A stretch of DNA of 49,009 nt from Sulfitobacter sp. (GTDB lineage Bacteria; Pseudomonadota; Alphaproteobacteria; Rhodobacterales; Rhodobacteraceae): positions 1 through 49,009 of the forward strand of contig JAFMGZ010000026.1 in the NCBI GenBank assembly GCA_017854855.1, read 5' to 3'. The position numbers and the translations under genes were made by a program. The notes under the pieces were generated by a model. The model saw only the letters and a program-made list of their open reading frames with translations. It was not told the DNA's origin and did no database searches. This document shows, one piece after another, positions 16,363-24,304 of this stretch. The stretch's first letter is position 1; each line of letters starts with the position of its first letter.

Positions 16363-18540
16363 GTGTCGCAAGATGAACATGCCATGGAAAGGCCGGGCGC
16401 AGACCCCGACGGGCCGCATTCCACGCAGTTTCAAGATGCGACAAAACCCCAAGAACAGGGGCCCATCCACACGGCTGAATTGCAGGCCACGCTGGATCAA
16501 CTGCACCGCAGTAATCGCGATCTGGACGCAGCAAAGCTAAAGGCAGAGACCGCGGAACGTCACATGACCGAAGCGATCGAGGCCATCAGCCAGGGCTTTG
16601 GCCTGTTCGATACCCAAGGCGTTCTGACGATGAAGAACAGCCGCTTTTGCCAAAGCTTTCCGGACGTGAAAGAGCGTATTCAGCCCGGCATGAAAATCGA
16701 GGATTTTGTCGATGCGATTTCCCACAGCAGGTATCTGGACATCCGTCAGGCCGGCGGGCGCGAAAGCTGGAAAATGGCCCATATGCAGCGCTATTACCAG
16801 CCTCATATTACCTTCAACATCCAGCTGATCGGCGACCGCTGGACCAAGGTCAACCAGCACCAGACCCCCAGCCTTGGCACCGTGATCCTGCAAACCGATG
16901 TGACAGATATCATACGGTTGCAGGAAACCGAGCGGAACAAACTGGTGGACCGGCAGGCGCTGTTCATTCGCGCCACGCTAGAACATCTCGATCAGGGCAT
17001 CTGCATCTTTGACTCCAAGGCGCGCATTGTCGGCTGGAACCAGCGGATGGCGACATTGCTGAATGCCAGCAATGCCGACTTTGACCTCGGCAAGAATTTT
17101 GAATCCCTGTATTTTCAACTCGATCCGAAATTCAACCTCGGCGACGAAGAATGGGCGCGCCGCCTTCGGTCATGGGTCCTGGGCAAAAGACCGCGCCCCA
17201 CCCTCACCTTTGAGGTGCGCAACCAGGAACGGCGGATTCTGGATGTCTCCGCGCAGGAAATGCCCGATGGCGGTTTCCTGATCAGCCTGACAGATGTCAC
17301 GGTCCAACGCGAATCCGCGATGACATTGGCCCGCACGAACGAAGTGCTTGAGCGCAGCGTGCTCAACCGCACACGTGAATTGCAAGACGCGATGGAGGCC
17401 GCCAAACGCGCGAATGCTTCGAAATCCCGTTTCGTTGCCGCCGCCAGCCATGATGTGCTGCAACCGCTGTCCGCCGCCAAATTGTTTCTCGCCTCGATCA
17501 ACAAGGCCACCCTGCCCGATCAGGTCGATTCGGTGATCGGCAAGACGCAGGATGCCCTGAACAGCGTAGAAAGCATTCTGGGTGCTCTGCTGGAGCTGTC
17601 AAAGCTGGAAATTGACGAAAACGCGCTGGATGTCGGACATATTGATCTGGCCCCGATCTTTCGGCGCATGGCCAATGAATTTGCCCCCAGTGCTGCCGCC
17701 AAGGGGCTCAGGTTTTCACTGGTCCCCTGTCAGTCCATTGTGCGCACGGATGCCGAATTCCTGCAGCGCATCCTGCGCAACCTGATATCGAACGCCATCC
17801 GCTATACCGATCACGGGCGCATCATCGTCGGCGCACGCCGCAGCGGCAGCACCCTGCGCATTGAGGTCCATGACACCGGTCGCGGCATCGCGCCGGACGA
17901 ACAAAGCGCAATCTTTCAAGAGTTTTATCGCTCTGGCACTGCGGCCAGTGCCGCACAGGGCATCGGCCTTGGCCTGGCGATCGTGGAGCGGGCCTGCCAC
18001 AGGCTGGGCCATCCGCTGGGTCTGCGCTCAGAGGTGGGCAAGGGCACGATGTTCCACTTTACCCTGCCCCTCAGTGACCGGGCCCTGCGCACAGAGCCCA
18101 ACCGGACCACGCCGAATTCTGGACCAACGCTGGCAAAGGGGCTGGTCGTCATGCTGGTCGAAACCGACACGGCCGTCAGGCGCGGCCTGTCGTTCTTGCT
18201 TGAGGAATGGCGTGTCAGCGTCTTGGCCGTGCGCAGCGCCGATGAGGCCGAAAACCTGCTGGACGCGTTGCAGATCACACCCGATGCCTTCTTGCTGGCC
18301 AATCAACCGGATGGGAAAACCGATGGCTTTGCTCTTGCCGCGCGGCTGCAGACGCGTTTTGGCGATGTTCCGATGTGTATCCTGTCAGCCGATCGTTCGG
18401 CCTATTTGATCGACCGCTGCATTGCCGCAGGGCTGCATGTCCTGCACAAACCCATCGACCCCTCCGCACTGGGTGATTTTTTGAAAACCCTGAAACCGGC
18501 GCAGATCACGCGCCATCATTCCCACTCCAGCTCAACATAG
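16363..18540 (+). CDS. hybrid sensor histidine kinase with PAS-like domains and degenerate receiver
   Basis: 725 residues without membrane segments, so a cytoplasmic sensor. The order is an N-terminal coiled segment, two PAS-like regions (about 65-185 and 205-320), an H-box with His363 (AASHDVLQPLSAAK) and an ATPase domain (LRNLISNAIRY, DTGRGIAPDE, GIGLGLAIV). A C-terminal receiver starts near 590. In the receiver the phosphoacceptor position reads LLANQPDG, with Asn647 where Asp is expected; the Lys in HKPID is kept. That receiver is therefore unlikely to take phosphate. The ASHDVLQPL box is typical of the NahK/ErcS' kinases linked to ethanol oxidation. GTG 16363 has GGAGG 7 bases upstream. 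The 3' end overlaps the convergent metallo-hydrolase gene by 25 bases. Confidence 0.9.
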   Translation: MSQDEHAMERPGADPDGPHSTQFQDATKPQEQGPIHTAELQATLDQLHRSNRDLDAAKLKAETAERHMTEAIEAISQGFGLFDTQGVLTMKNSRFCQSFPDVKERIQPGMKIEDFVDAISHSRYLDIRQAGGRESWKMAHMQRYYQPHITFNIQLIGDRWTKVNQHQTPSLGTVILQTDVTDIIRLQETERNKLVDRQALFIRATLEHLDQGICIFDSKARIVGWNQRMATLLNASNADFDLGKNFESLYFQLDPKFNLGDEEWARRLRSWVLGKRPRPTLTFEVRNQERRILDVSAQEMPDGGFLISLTDVTVQRESAMTLARTNEVLERSVLNRTRELQDAMEAAKRANASKSRFVAAASHDVLQPLSAAKLFLASINKATLPDQVDSVIGKTQDALNSVESILGALLELSKLEIDENALDVGHIDLAPIFRRMANEFAPSAAAKGLRFSLVPCQSIVRTDAEFLQRILRNLISNAIRYTDHGRIIVGARRSGSTLRIEVHDTGRGIAPDEQSAIFQEFYRSGTAASAAQGIGLGLAIVERACHRLGHPLGLRSEVGKGTMFHFTLPLSDRALRTEPNRTTPNSGPTLAKGLVVMLVETDTAVRRGLSFLLEEWRVSVLAVRSADEAENLLDALQITPDAFLLANQPDGKTDGFALAARLQTRFGDVPMCILSADRSAYLIDRCIAAGLHVLHKPIDPSALGDFLKTLKPAQITRHHSHSSST

Positions 18541-19568
18541 GCGCTGGTCGCGTTGCGGGGATTGAATTCCTCGAACATCTGCCAATCCTTTGCGTGGTCC
18601 AGCCCGATATGCCGGACCGCCTGTGACAGGCTTTCGCCCTTTTCCAGCGCCTCGCGGGTTTGCCTGCGGATGGATGTCAGATACTCCAGCGTCGGTGCCG
18701 CACCTTCGGGAAAGGCCGAAACCATGCGCCCGTGGCCCGGCACCATATGTTCGACCGGCAAGGCGGCCAACCCCGTCAGCGCGTCAATCCAGCCGTTGAT
18801 CGACCCGTCCAGCGCAGGCGTATGTTCCAGAAATACAAGGTCCCCCATCCACATCGTCGCCGTTGCCCGGTCAAGGACCGTCAGGTCATTATCGGTATGC
18901 GCGGTCGGATAGGCCCGCAGATCCAGCACCCTATCCCCCAGATCAAGGGTCATTTCCGCAGACAGCGTGACATCGGGATAGGCCGGCACTGTCCCGTGGA
19001 TCTGGTGCAGACCGATCAAACGTTCCATGCCGGCCATATATCCAGCAGCGCGTTGGGCCAGCGCACGCGGCATTTTCGCCGAGGATATCACCAGCGCGCC
19101 CGCGTCCCGAAACACAGAAGCCCCCAGCACATGATCGGGGTGCATATGCGTCAGGATCAACGCAGACACCGGCAAATCGGTCTGCTGGCGCAGCGCAAGA
19201 TACAGCGCCTCTGCATTGGCGCGGGTCGTACCTGAATCGATAACAGCCACACTGCGCTGGCCGATGATGAACCCCGTATTGGCCACATCGCCATCCGACC
19301 CTTCAGAGACAGATTCGACCTTGCCGAAATGTACGAAATGGCCCGGCGATGTCTCTATCACCGTGGCGGCACGGTCTGACAGCGCCTCTATCGCGGTGCA
19401 GGTGATGCCTGGCGTGGTGGCGTTGGGAAATCCCGACGCCCAGGCCTGCGCCCTGCTTTGGGCAGTCCGCTGACAACTGGCCTCTGTCTGGGCACCAGCG
19501 GGGTTTGGCACCACGCGCGGCTGACAGATTTCACCAAGGCACAGGGTGACGACCAGTTCGAAAATCAT
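18516..19568 (-). CDS. quinoprotein relay system zinc metallo-hydrolase (MBL fold)
   Basis: 350 residues. The beta-lactamase-fold metal motif is HMHPDH (141-146), and later His ligands lie in AYPTAHTDND and MVPGHG, so both metal sites look complete. The N-terminal 60 residues contain several Cys (CLGEICQP, SCQRTAQ, ITCTAI), unusual for the fold. It matches the family described as zinc metallo-hydrolase of the quinoprotein relay system, found with PQQ dehydrogenases and SoxYZ-like carriers. Its proposed role, by analogy with glyoxalase II and SoxB-like release, is to hydrolyse an intermediate bound to the carrier; this is inference. The ATG overlaps the stop of the preceding gene. Confidence 0.85.
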   Translation of the reverse strand: MIFELVVTLCLGEICQPRVVPNPAGAQTEASCQRTAQSRAQAWASGFPNATTPGITCTAIEALSDRAATVIETSPGHFVHFGKVESVSEGSDGDVANTGFIIGQRSVAVIDSGTTRANAEALYLALRQQTDLPVSALILTHMHPDHVLGASVFRDAGALVISSAKMPRALAQRAAGYMAGMERLIGLHQIHGTVPAYPDVTLSAEMTLDLGDRVLDLRAYPTAHTDNDLTVLDRATATMWMGDLVFLEHTPALDGSINGWIDALTGLAALPVEHMVPGHGRMVSAFPEGAAPTLEYLTSIRRQTREALEKGESLSQAVRHIGLDHAKDWQMFEEFNPRNATSAYVELEWE

Positions 19569-20122
19569 GGTCTATCCCCCGGACTTGCAGGTTTGATCCG
19601 CTGCGTTGGATAGCCGTTGAATTCCCAACCGGTTGTGCCGAATGCATACCAGAAAACACGCGTATACCCCCAAGAGATCGCGCGCCTTGACGCATTCCAG
19701 CTCATCCAGCAATCGGCCCGGCAAAAGAACACCATCGGCGCATCCAACCGACCCTTTGTTGCCGCCTCAAGGGCCGCCCGAAACCCCGCCTCCGCCTTGG
19801 TGTCCAATGTGCCAAAGCCCGCGTCAGGCAGCCAGATGGCACCCGGAATCGAATCCCGTGACCGGCCTTTCCAGATCGCATCCTCAGGCAACCCTTTGGG
19901 CCGCTTCAAACCCGGCATGACATCAAAAAAGGTGACAACACCCGAATGCCACAGCGCAAAAGCGGCCTCATCCTCTATCCGCAAACCACCCGAAACGCCG
20001 TCAGGGACGGGCGCATCATATTCTGACTGGCGGTACCCGGCTGGTTCGTCCAAGGCCAACAGCGGTGATCCGATCAGGGCCGCAACCAGCGCCAGACAGG
20101 TCAGACGCGATGTGTCACGCAC
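19565..20122 (-). CDS. PQQ-catabolism-associated rhodanese-like protein (Cys-Trp motif family)
   Basis: 185 residues with a signal peptide (LTCLALVAALIGSPLLALDE). The conserved stretch FFCRADCWMSWNASRRA carries two cysteines followed by Trp (C-R-A-D-C-W) where a rhodanese active-site loop would be. It is followed by GYTRVFWYAFGTTGWE. This identifies the family named after its CxxCW-type motif that accompanies PQQ-dependent catabolism. A redox or sulfur-transfer role with the adjacent SoxYZ-like carrier is a reasonable inference. The start is GTG 20122, overlapping the carrier gene stop by 8 bases. Confidence 0.85.
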   Translation of the reverse strand: MRDTSRLTCLALVAALIGSPLLALDEPAGYRQSEYDAPVPDGVSGGLRIEDEAAFALWHSGVVTFFDVMPGLKRPKGLPEDAIWKGRSRDSIPGAIWLPDAGFGTLDTKAEAGFRAALEAATKGRLDAPMVFFCRADCWMSWNASRRAISWGYTRVFWYAFGTTGWEFNGYPTQRIKPASPGDRP

Positions 20123-20969
20123 CTGAATTCAGGACAAATGTCTGCGAAAACGTGGTGCCGTCACTGTCGCGCGCCCGGACCGTCATCAGACCGGCCCCGT
20201 TGTCACGATAGTTGAACCTGAAAGTAGGGTTTTCCGAAATGGAAAAACCACCCGTCATGGTGAACAACATCTCGTCGCCCAGCATCACCTCGACAAAATC
20301 AACATAGCGCGGGTCAATCGTATTCATGGTGCCCTCATGCACCTGCATGCCGGTAAAGTTCGGATGCCGGATCATCAGCTGCGCTTCTTTCGGGGCGCTG
20401 GACATCTCTACCCCGCCCGAAGTGTCGATCTGTTTCAGGCGCATCTGCCCCATTGAGGCTTCGGCCACCGCGACATCCTTGGACACCGCGGCCGAACATC
20501 CTCCGGCCGCCTCAACAAACCGGCCCACCATATAGATCTGCCCGTCATCGCCGGTCAGCACAGCGCGGATGTTGGAATAGACATCATACCGCACACGCCC
20601 CTCTATGGCGATGTCGCCCATCAGAGGGCCGAAATCAAACTCTGCCGCAATCGGCATCGGGTTCTCATCCACGACAATCGCCATATGGGTGATCCGCACC
20701 CCGGTGCCGGACCTCTGCGTGACGGTAAAGGGCACGGTTGCGGCATCAAATGCACGCGGCGGCGCATCAAAAGAAACAAGATCCTCGCCATCCACCAATG
20801 CGACATCACCGGCAACCTCTTCCTTCAGCCACTCCCATGTTTCGCCGGGCACAATGGGGTTTTGCGTCTGCATATAAGCGGGCTGAAAAGAAGAAGAGCC
20901 CCCCGCGCTGGACGCCACAGGCACCAAAGCGCAGATCGCAGCCATGGTAAGCGAAAACAAGCGTGACAT
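20115..20969 (-). CDS. quinoprotein dehydrogenase-associated SoxYZ-like carrier protein
   Basis: 284 residues with a signal peptide ending near SSAGGSS. Residues 40-175 resemble SoxY and contain a single Cys158 in AAGGCSAAVSKD, equivalent to the GGCGG cysteine on which SoxY carries sulfur intermediates. Residues 190-284 resemble SoxZ (MQVHEGTMNTIDPRYVDFVE, FSISENPTFRFNYRDNG). It is thus a natural SoxY-SoxZ fusion in a cluster with no sox genes. The carried group is unknown. ATG 20969 has GGAGG 6 bases upstream; the frame is open further but without a site. A candidate operator lies 91 bases upstream. Confidence 0.88.
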   Translation of the reverse strand: MSRLFSLTMAAICALVPVASSAGGSSSFQPAYMQTQNPIVPGETWEWLKEEVAGDVALVDGEDLVSFDAPPRAFDAATVPFTVTQRSGTGVRITHMAIVVDENPMPIAAEFDFGPLMGDIAIEGRVRYDVYSNIRAVLTGDDGQIYMVGRFVEAAGGCSAAVSKDVAVAEASMGQMRLKQIDTSGGVEMSSAPKEAQLMIRHPNFTGMQVHEGTMNTIDPRYVDFVEVMLGDEMLFTMTGGFSISENPTFRFNYRDNGAGLMTVRARDSDGTTFSQTFVLNSGA

Positions 20970-21059
20970 ATAATGCCTCCGTAAACGGGATGGTCTTGGG
21001 CAAAAGCGTAACGGTGCCCCGCCACCTGTCAAATCAATTCCCGGCATGACAGACCAATC

Positions 21060-21075
21060 CCCGACCAAAGTCGTA
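21060..21075. promoter_or_regulatory. candidate operator: CCCGAC-CAAA-GTCGTA
   Basis: Dyad with half-sites CCCGAC and GTCGTA and a 4-base spacer in the 117-base gap between the cytochrome/XoxJ fusion gene and the SoxYZ-like gene. It shares the 11-mer CGACCAAAGTC with the minus strand of the site at 24181. This suggests the carrier genes have their own regulated promoter inside the operon. Confidence 0.5.
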
Positions 21076-21086
21076 AGCGATACGCT

Positions 21087-22346
21087 TTAGCGCATCGAGA
21101 TGATCGTCTGCATCGTCAGATGCGCCTGAACCCAGGGCTGCCTGGGTTTTGCATAGGTATATTGGGATTTATCAGCCAGGTCCTGTAGGGTTCCATCCTC
21201 GATCATCCGCGCGATTGCAGGATCAAAAACATCACGCATTGCCTTTTTCCGGCCCAGCATCGCCACGGAAATATTGAACCCCAAAGGGTGCCGATACTCA
21301 TCCAGCGCCAGCGTGCTGATAAAATTCTGCTTCTTGTGAAAATCATAGGCCCCGACCGTAACAAGGGCGGCATCAAAGCTGCCCTGCTCCATCTCCCACA
21401 GGAAATCAGGACCGGGGTTCAGCGTGACGGCATCCAGTGCCATTGCCTCTGTGCCCTGGCGCAGGGTCAGCACACCGGCAAGCGTACCTTGTTCTACCCC
21501 GATCTTCAGACCTTCCATATCGGCGATCTTTTCAATGCTGCGGTCCAGATCAGCCGTGCGGTAAACAACGCCCATTTCCATGCGCGCATAGGGATCGGTC
21601 ACCGAAATCGGCTCCAGATCAACCTGAAATTCCATCCCCAGATGATCGGGCTTGGTGTCCCAACGCGGCAGCGCGGCGCGTGTCTGGTAGAACGCACTCA
21701 GTGAGGTTTCATATAATGCAAAGCCCGGCACGATGTCGCAGACCTCATAGGCCAGCAGCGCGTAAATCTCGCGGATCGGGGTGCTCTCTTCTTCCTGTTC
21801 GCTCTCGAACCAGCGGACATCTAGCGGCATATCCAACTCGGCCGCAAGGGCCGCTGCCACCTCATAGTCCATACCGGCACCCCCCGTCGCCCGCCGCGAG
21901 GACATGACGCCGCCGTTCTTGGCCAGGCACGCGGTCAGCGTGCCTGGTGTTTTCAATTGCGCCTTGGCCTGCTCTATCGGGGTATCTTTCTGGGGTGGTG
22001 GCACCGCTTGCGAGCTGTCAAAGGGTTCGGGCTCCTTGCCCGCGCGGGTCTTGACGTAATGCCACAGTAAATCCAGCTCTTCGGGCAGCAGGATATCGCC
22101 CCAGGCTGGCATGTCGCCTTTGCCCTTCAGGACCGACGTGGCAAAACCTTCCTTGTTGTCCTTGGGCCATTTGCGCAGATCAAAGGATGACGTGCCCGGA
22201 TTGACCATTTTCGGCCCATGGCAATGGGCACAGAACATCTTGTAGGTGCTCTCTGCCTTTTTGAAAATCGCGGCGTCATCAGCAAAAACTGGTGCTCCAA
22301 AGAGCACCAGCATTGCGCACAAGATACGTGCAGTTCTAGCAATCAT
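21087..22346 (-). CDS. cytochrome c fused to XoxJ/MxaJ-like periplasmic binding protein
   Basis: 419 residues. After a signal peptide (MIARTARILCAMLVLFGAPV) comes one class I cytochrome c domain with heme motif CAHCH (39-43) and a likely Met ligand in KGDMPAWGD. A Pro-rich linker (about 105-125) leads to a binding-protein domain (about 130-419; LTACLAKNGG, GAGMDYEVAAALAAEL) of the quinoprotein-associated XoxJ/MxaJ family. In lanthanide methanol dehydrogenase systems the cytochrome (XoxG) and XoxJ are usually separate. The fusion would tether the electron acceptor to a dehydrogenase-activating partner. It starts 9 bases after the dehydrogenase stop, so the two are co-transcribed. Confidence 0.9.
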   Translation of the reverse strand: MIARTARILCAMLVLFGAPVFADDAAIFKKAESTYKMFCAHCHGPKMVNPGTSSFDLRKWPKDNKEGFATSVLKGKGDMPAWGDILLPEELDLLWHYVKTRAGKEPEPFDSSQAVPPPQKDTPIEQAKAQLKTPGTLTACLAKNGGVMSSRRATGGAGMDYEVAAALAAELDMPLDVRWFESEQEEESTPIREIYALLAYEVCDIVPGFALYETSLSAFYQTRAALPRWDTKPDHLGMEFQVDLEPISVTDPYARMEMGVVYRTADLDRSIEKIADMEGLKIGVEQGTLAGVLTLRQGTEAMALDAVTLNPGPDFLWEMEQGSFDAALVTVGAYDFHKKQNFISTLALDEYRHPLGFNISVAMLGRKKAMRDVFDPAIARMIEDGTLQDLADKSQYTYAKPRQPWVQAHLTMQTIISMR

Positions 22347-22355
22347 CTGAACATT

Positions 22356-24029
22356 TTACTCCACAACCGAGAAGGTCCAGATGTTGCCGCCCGTGGGCAC
22401 AGAGGCCAGCCGCTCATCACCGGAGAAAAGCGTATAAACCGCGCCCACGCCATTGGCGATGGTGACATATTGCTTGCCGTCACGCTCCCATGTGACCGGT
22501 TGACCCACGATGCCGGAGCCCGTGTTGTAGCTCCAGACTTTTTCGCCTGTCTCGGCGTTGAACGCCTCAAAGTCGCCGGTCATATTGCCGGTGAACACCA
22601 GGCCACCATCAGTGGACAGCACACCAGAATAGCGCGGGATCGCGACGCCGTCTTTCCACTTCAACTCGCCGGTCACCGGATCAAAAGCGCGCAATTCGCC
22701 GCGGTCACCTTCTGGCCAGTCCCAGCTGAATTCAGCACCAAAGTAGAACACGCCAGGGCGGTACTGTGGCTCAACCGCCTTGTAGTTCATGCCGATCACG
22801 TTGGTATTGGCAAAGACGGTATTGGTGTTGGGGTTATAGGCCATTGGCGACCAGTTCTTGCCACCCAGGGCTGAGGGCCAATAGTTGACCTCTTCGCCCG
22901 CGCGCGCCTTGGTTGCCACTTCGGTCTCTACGGGGCGGCCCGTCGTCAGATCGATGCTGTCGGCCCAATTTACCTTGTCAATGAATTTCGGTGCAGCAAC
23001 CAATTCGCCGGTTTCCCGGTCAAGAATATAGAAGAAACCGTTGCGATTTGCCTGCATGATGACCTTGCGGCCGTCGATTTCCGCATGCACCAATTCATTG
23101 GTGGTGTCATAGTCAAACGGATCGTTTGGCGTGGTCTGGTAATGCCACTTCATCGCACCGGTCTTGGGGTCAAGCGCCAGGATGGACGAGGCATAAAGGT
23201 TGTCGCCCGGACGCAGGCCCGCGTTCCAGGACGACGGGTTGCCCGTGCCCCAATAAACTGTGTTCAGCTCGGCGTCATAGGACCCTGTCAGCCATGCCGG
23301 CCCGCCACCACGTTTCCAGGCGTCACCGCCGTCTTTCCAGGTTTCGCTGCCCGGCTCACCGGGTGCGGGGATCGTATAGGTGCGCCACAGGCGTTCACCG
23401 GTATTGGGATCATAGCCTTCGATATAGCCACGAATGCCGTATTCACCGCCAGAGATGCCCGTGATCAGAACCCCATCCGCGATCAGCGGTGCGACCGTCA
23501 TGGAGTAGCCGTCCTTGAAATCAATCGACTTGGTGCGCCAGACTTCTGCGCCCGTGGCCGCATCCAGCGCGACAACATGCGCATCCAGCGTGGTTCGGAA
23601 AACCTTGCCTTCATACAGCGCGACACCCCGGTTCACGATACCACAGCACGCAACGCGCGGGGTTTCGGCGGGATATTCAACGATGGTTTTCCAGACCTGC
23701 ATGCCCGTGGCCAGATCCAGCGCCATGGTGGCGGCATGGGTGGTTACATACATCTTGCCGTCATGGATCATCGGGAAGGTTTCTTGCCCGCGCGAATCCG
23801 CCAGCGAATAGGTCCATTCGGGACGCAGCCTGCTGACATTGTCCAGGTTGATAGCGTTCATGGCACTGTGGCGGGTCTGACCGTAGCCCATGCCATAGGT
23901 CAGGATACTGGTAGGATCACTGCCATCATTGATAAGGTCCTGCGCTGATTGCGCCGATGCGGTTTGCGGGGTCACAAAGCTGAAAGCGACAGCCGCTGCA
24001 AATGCCCCCCATGCGAATTTTTTGATCAT
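22356..24029 (-). CDS. PQQ-dependent methanol/ethanol-type dehydrogenase, lanthanide-type (XoxF/ExaF-like)
   Basis: 557 residues with signal peptide MIKKFAWGAFAAAVAFSFVT. An eight-bladed quinoprotein propeller is indicated by repeated ALDxxTGxxxW motifs. The vicinal disulfide Cys128-Cys129 (VACCGIVNRG) is present. Metal ligands are Glu196, Asn264 and the catalytic Asp306. Asp308 lies two residues on (DPFDYD), the extra ligand that marks lanthanide-dependent enzymes; calcium enzymes have a small residue there. The GKVFRTTLDAHVVALD segment looks nearer to the ethanol-type ExaF/PedH group than to XoxF5, so a broader alcohol or aldehyde substrate is possible. GGAGG lies 6 bases before ATG 24029. 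It heads the operon with the cytochrome/XoxJ fusion. Confidence 0.9.
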   Translation of the reverse strand: MIKKFAWGAFAAAVAFSFVTPQTASAQSAQDLINDGSDPTSILTYGMGYGQTRHSAMNAINLDNVSRLRPEWTYSLADSRGQETFPMIHDGKMYVTTHAATMALDLATGMQVWKTIVEYPAETPRVACCGIVNRGVALYEGKVFRTTLDAHVVALDAATGAEVWRTKSIDFKDGYSMTVAPLIADGVLITGISGGEYGIRGYIEGYDPNTGERLWRTYTIPAPGEPGSETWKDGGDAWKRGGGPAWLTGSYDAELNTVYWGTGNPSSWNAGLRPGDNLYASSILALDPKTGAMKWHYQTTPNDPFDYDTTNELVHAEIDGRKVIMQANRNGFFYILDRETGELVAAPKFIDKVNWADSIDLTTGRPVETEVATKARAGEEVNYWPSALGGKNWSPMAYNPNTNTVFANTNVIGMNYKAVEPQYRPGVFYFGAEFSWDWPEGDRGELRAFDPVTGELKWKDGVAIPRYSGVLSTDGGLVFTGNMTGDFEAFNAETGEKVWSYNTGSGIVGQPVTWERDGKQYVTIANGVGAVYTLFSGDERLASVPTGGNIWTFSVVE

Positions 24030-24086
24030 GATATTCCTCCCTGGAATTGCATCAAATATGATGGATCGAGAGGATGTTGTCTTTCC

Positions 24087-24100
24087 GGGCCCATGGGCCC
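24087..24100. repeat. 14-bp palindrome GGGCCCATGGGCCC
   Basis: A perfect palindrome in the divergent promoter region of the dehydrogenase and beta-propeller genes, about 60 bases upstream of the dehydrogenase ATG. It could form a hairpin in the dehydrogenase leader or bind a regulator. The 10-bp core GCCCATGGGC recurs at 42540-42549. Confidence 0.4.
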
Positions 24101-24178
24101 CCGGCGTTTTTGGCCGACAACTTGACCTCCCCGCCATGTTCTCGTGCTATGATGGTAGGTTAAGCCAATTTCACCCGC

Positions 24179-24198
24179 TATATGACTTTGGTCGTATA
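24179..24198. promoter_or_regulatory. candidate operator: TATATGAC-TTTG-GTCGTATA
   Basis: The best dyad of the set: 8-base half-sites matching at 7 of 8 positions around a 4-base spacer. It lies about 150 bases upstream of the dehydrogenase start and about 107 bases upstream of the beta-propeller start, so one site could serve both divergent transcripts. It shares GTCGTA and the spacing with the dyads at 14306, 21060 and 27752. Confidence 0.55.
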
Positions 24199-24216
24199 GG
24201 CGCGCCCTCTTTGGCA

Positions 24217-24229
24217 TGGGACTGTCCCA
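24217..24229. repeat. inverted repeat TGGGAC-T-GTCCCA
   Basis: A perfect 6-1-6 dyad some 75 bases before the beta-propeller gene start and close to the larger dyad at 24179. It is a possible second operator; no other copy was noticed in the window. Confidence 0.35.
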
Positions 24230-24304
24230 AGGGATGCGGCCGGGCGGGCCGGCTTTGGCTGACCTGAGCGCGCACTGCAAAACCAACCTCAAAAGGAGCC
24301 TTGA

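Noticed and set aside
24126-24160. TTGACC followed by TATGAT as a promoter for the beta-propeller gene
   Set aside because: The spacing is about 20 bases, too long for a standard sigma-70 promoter; not supported.
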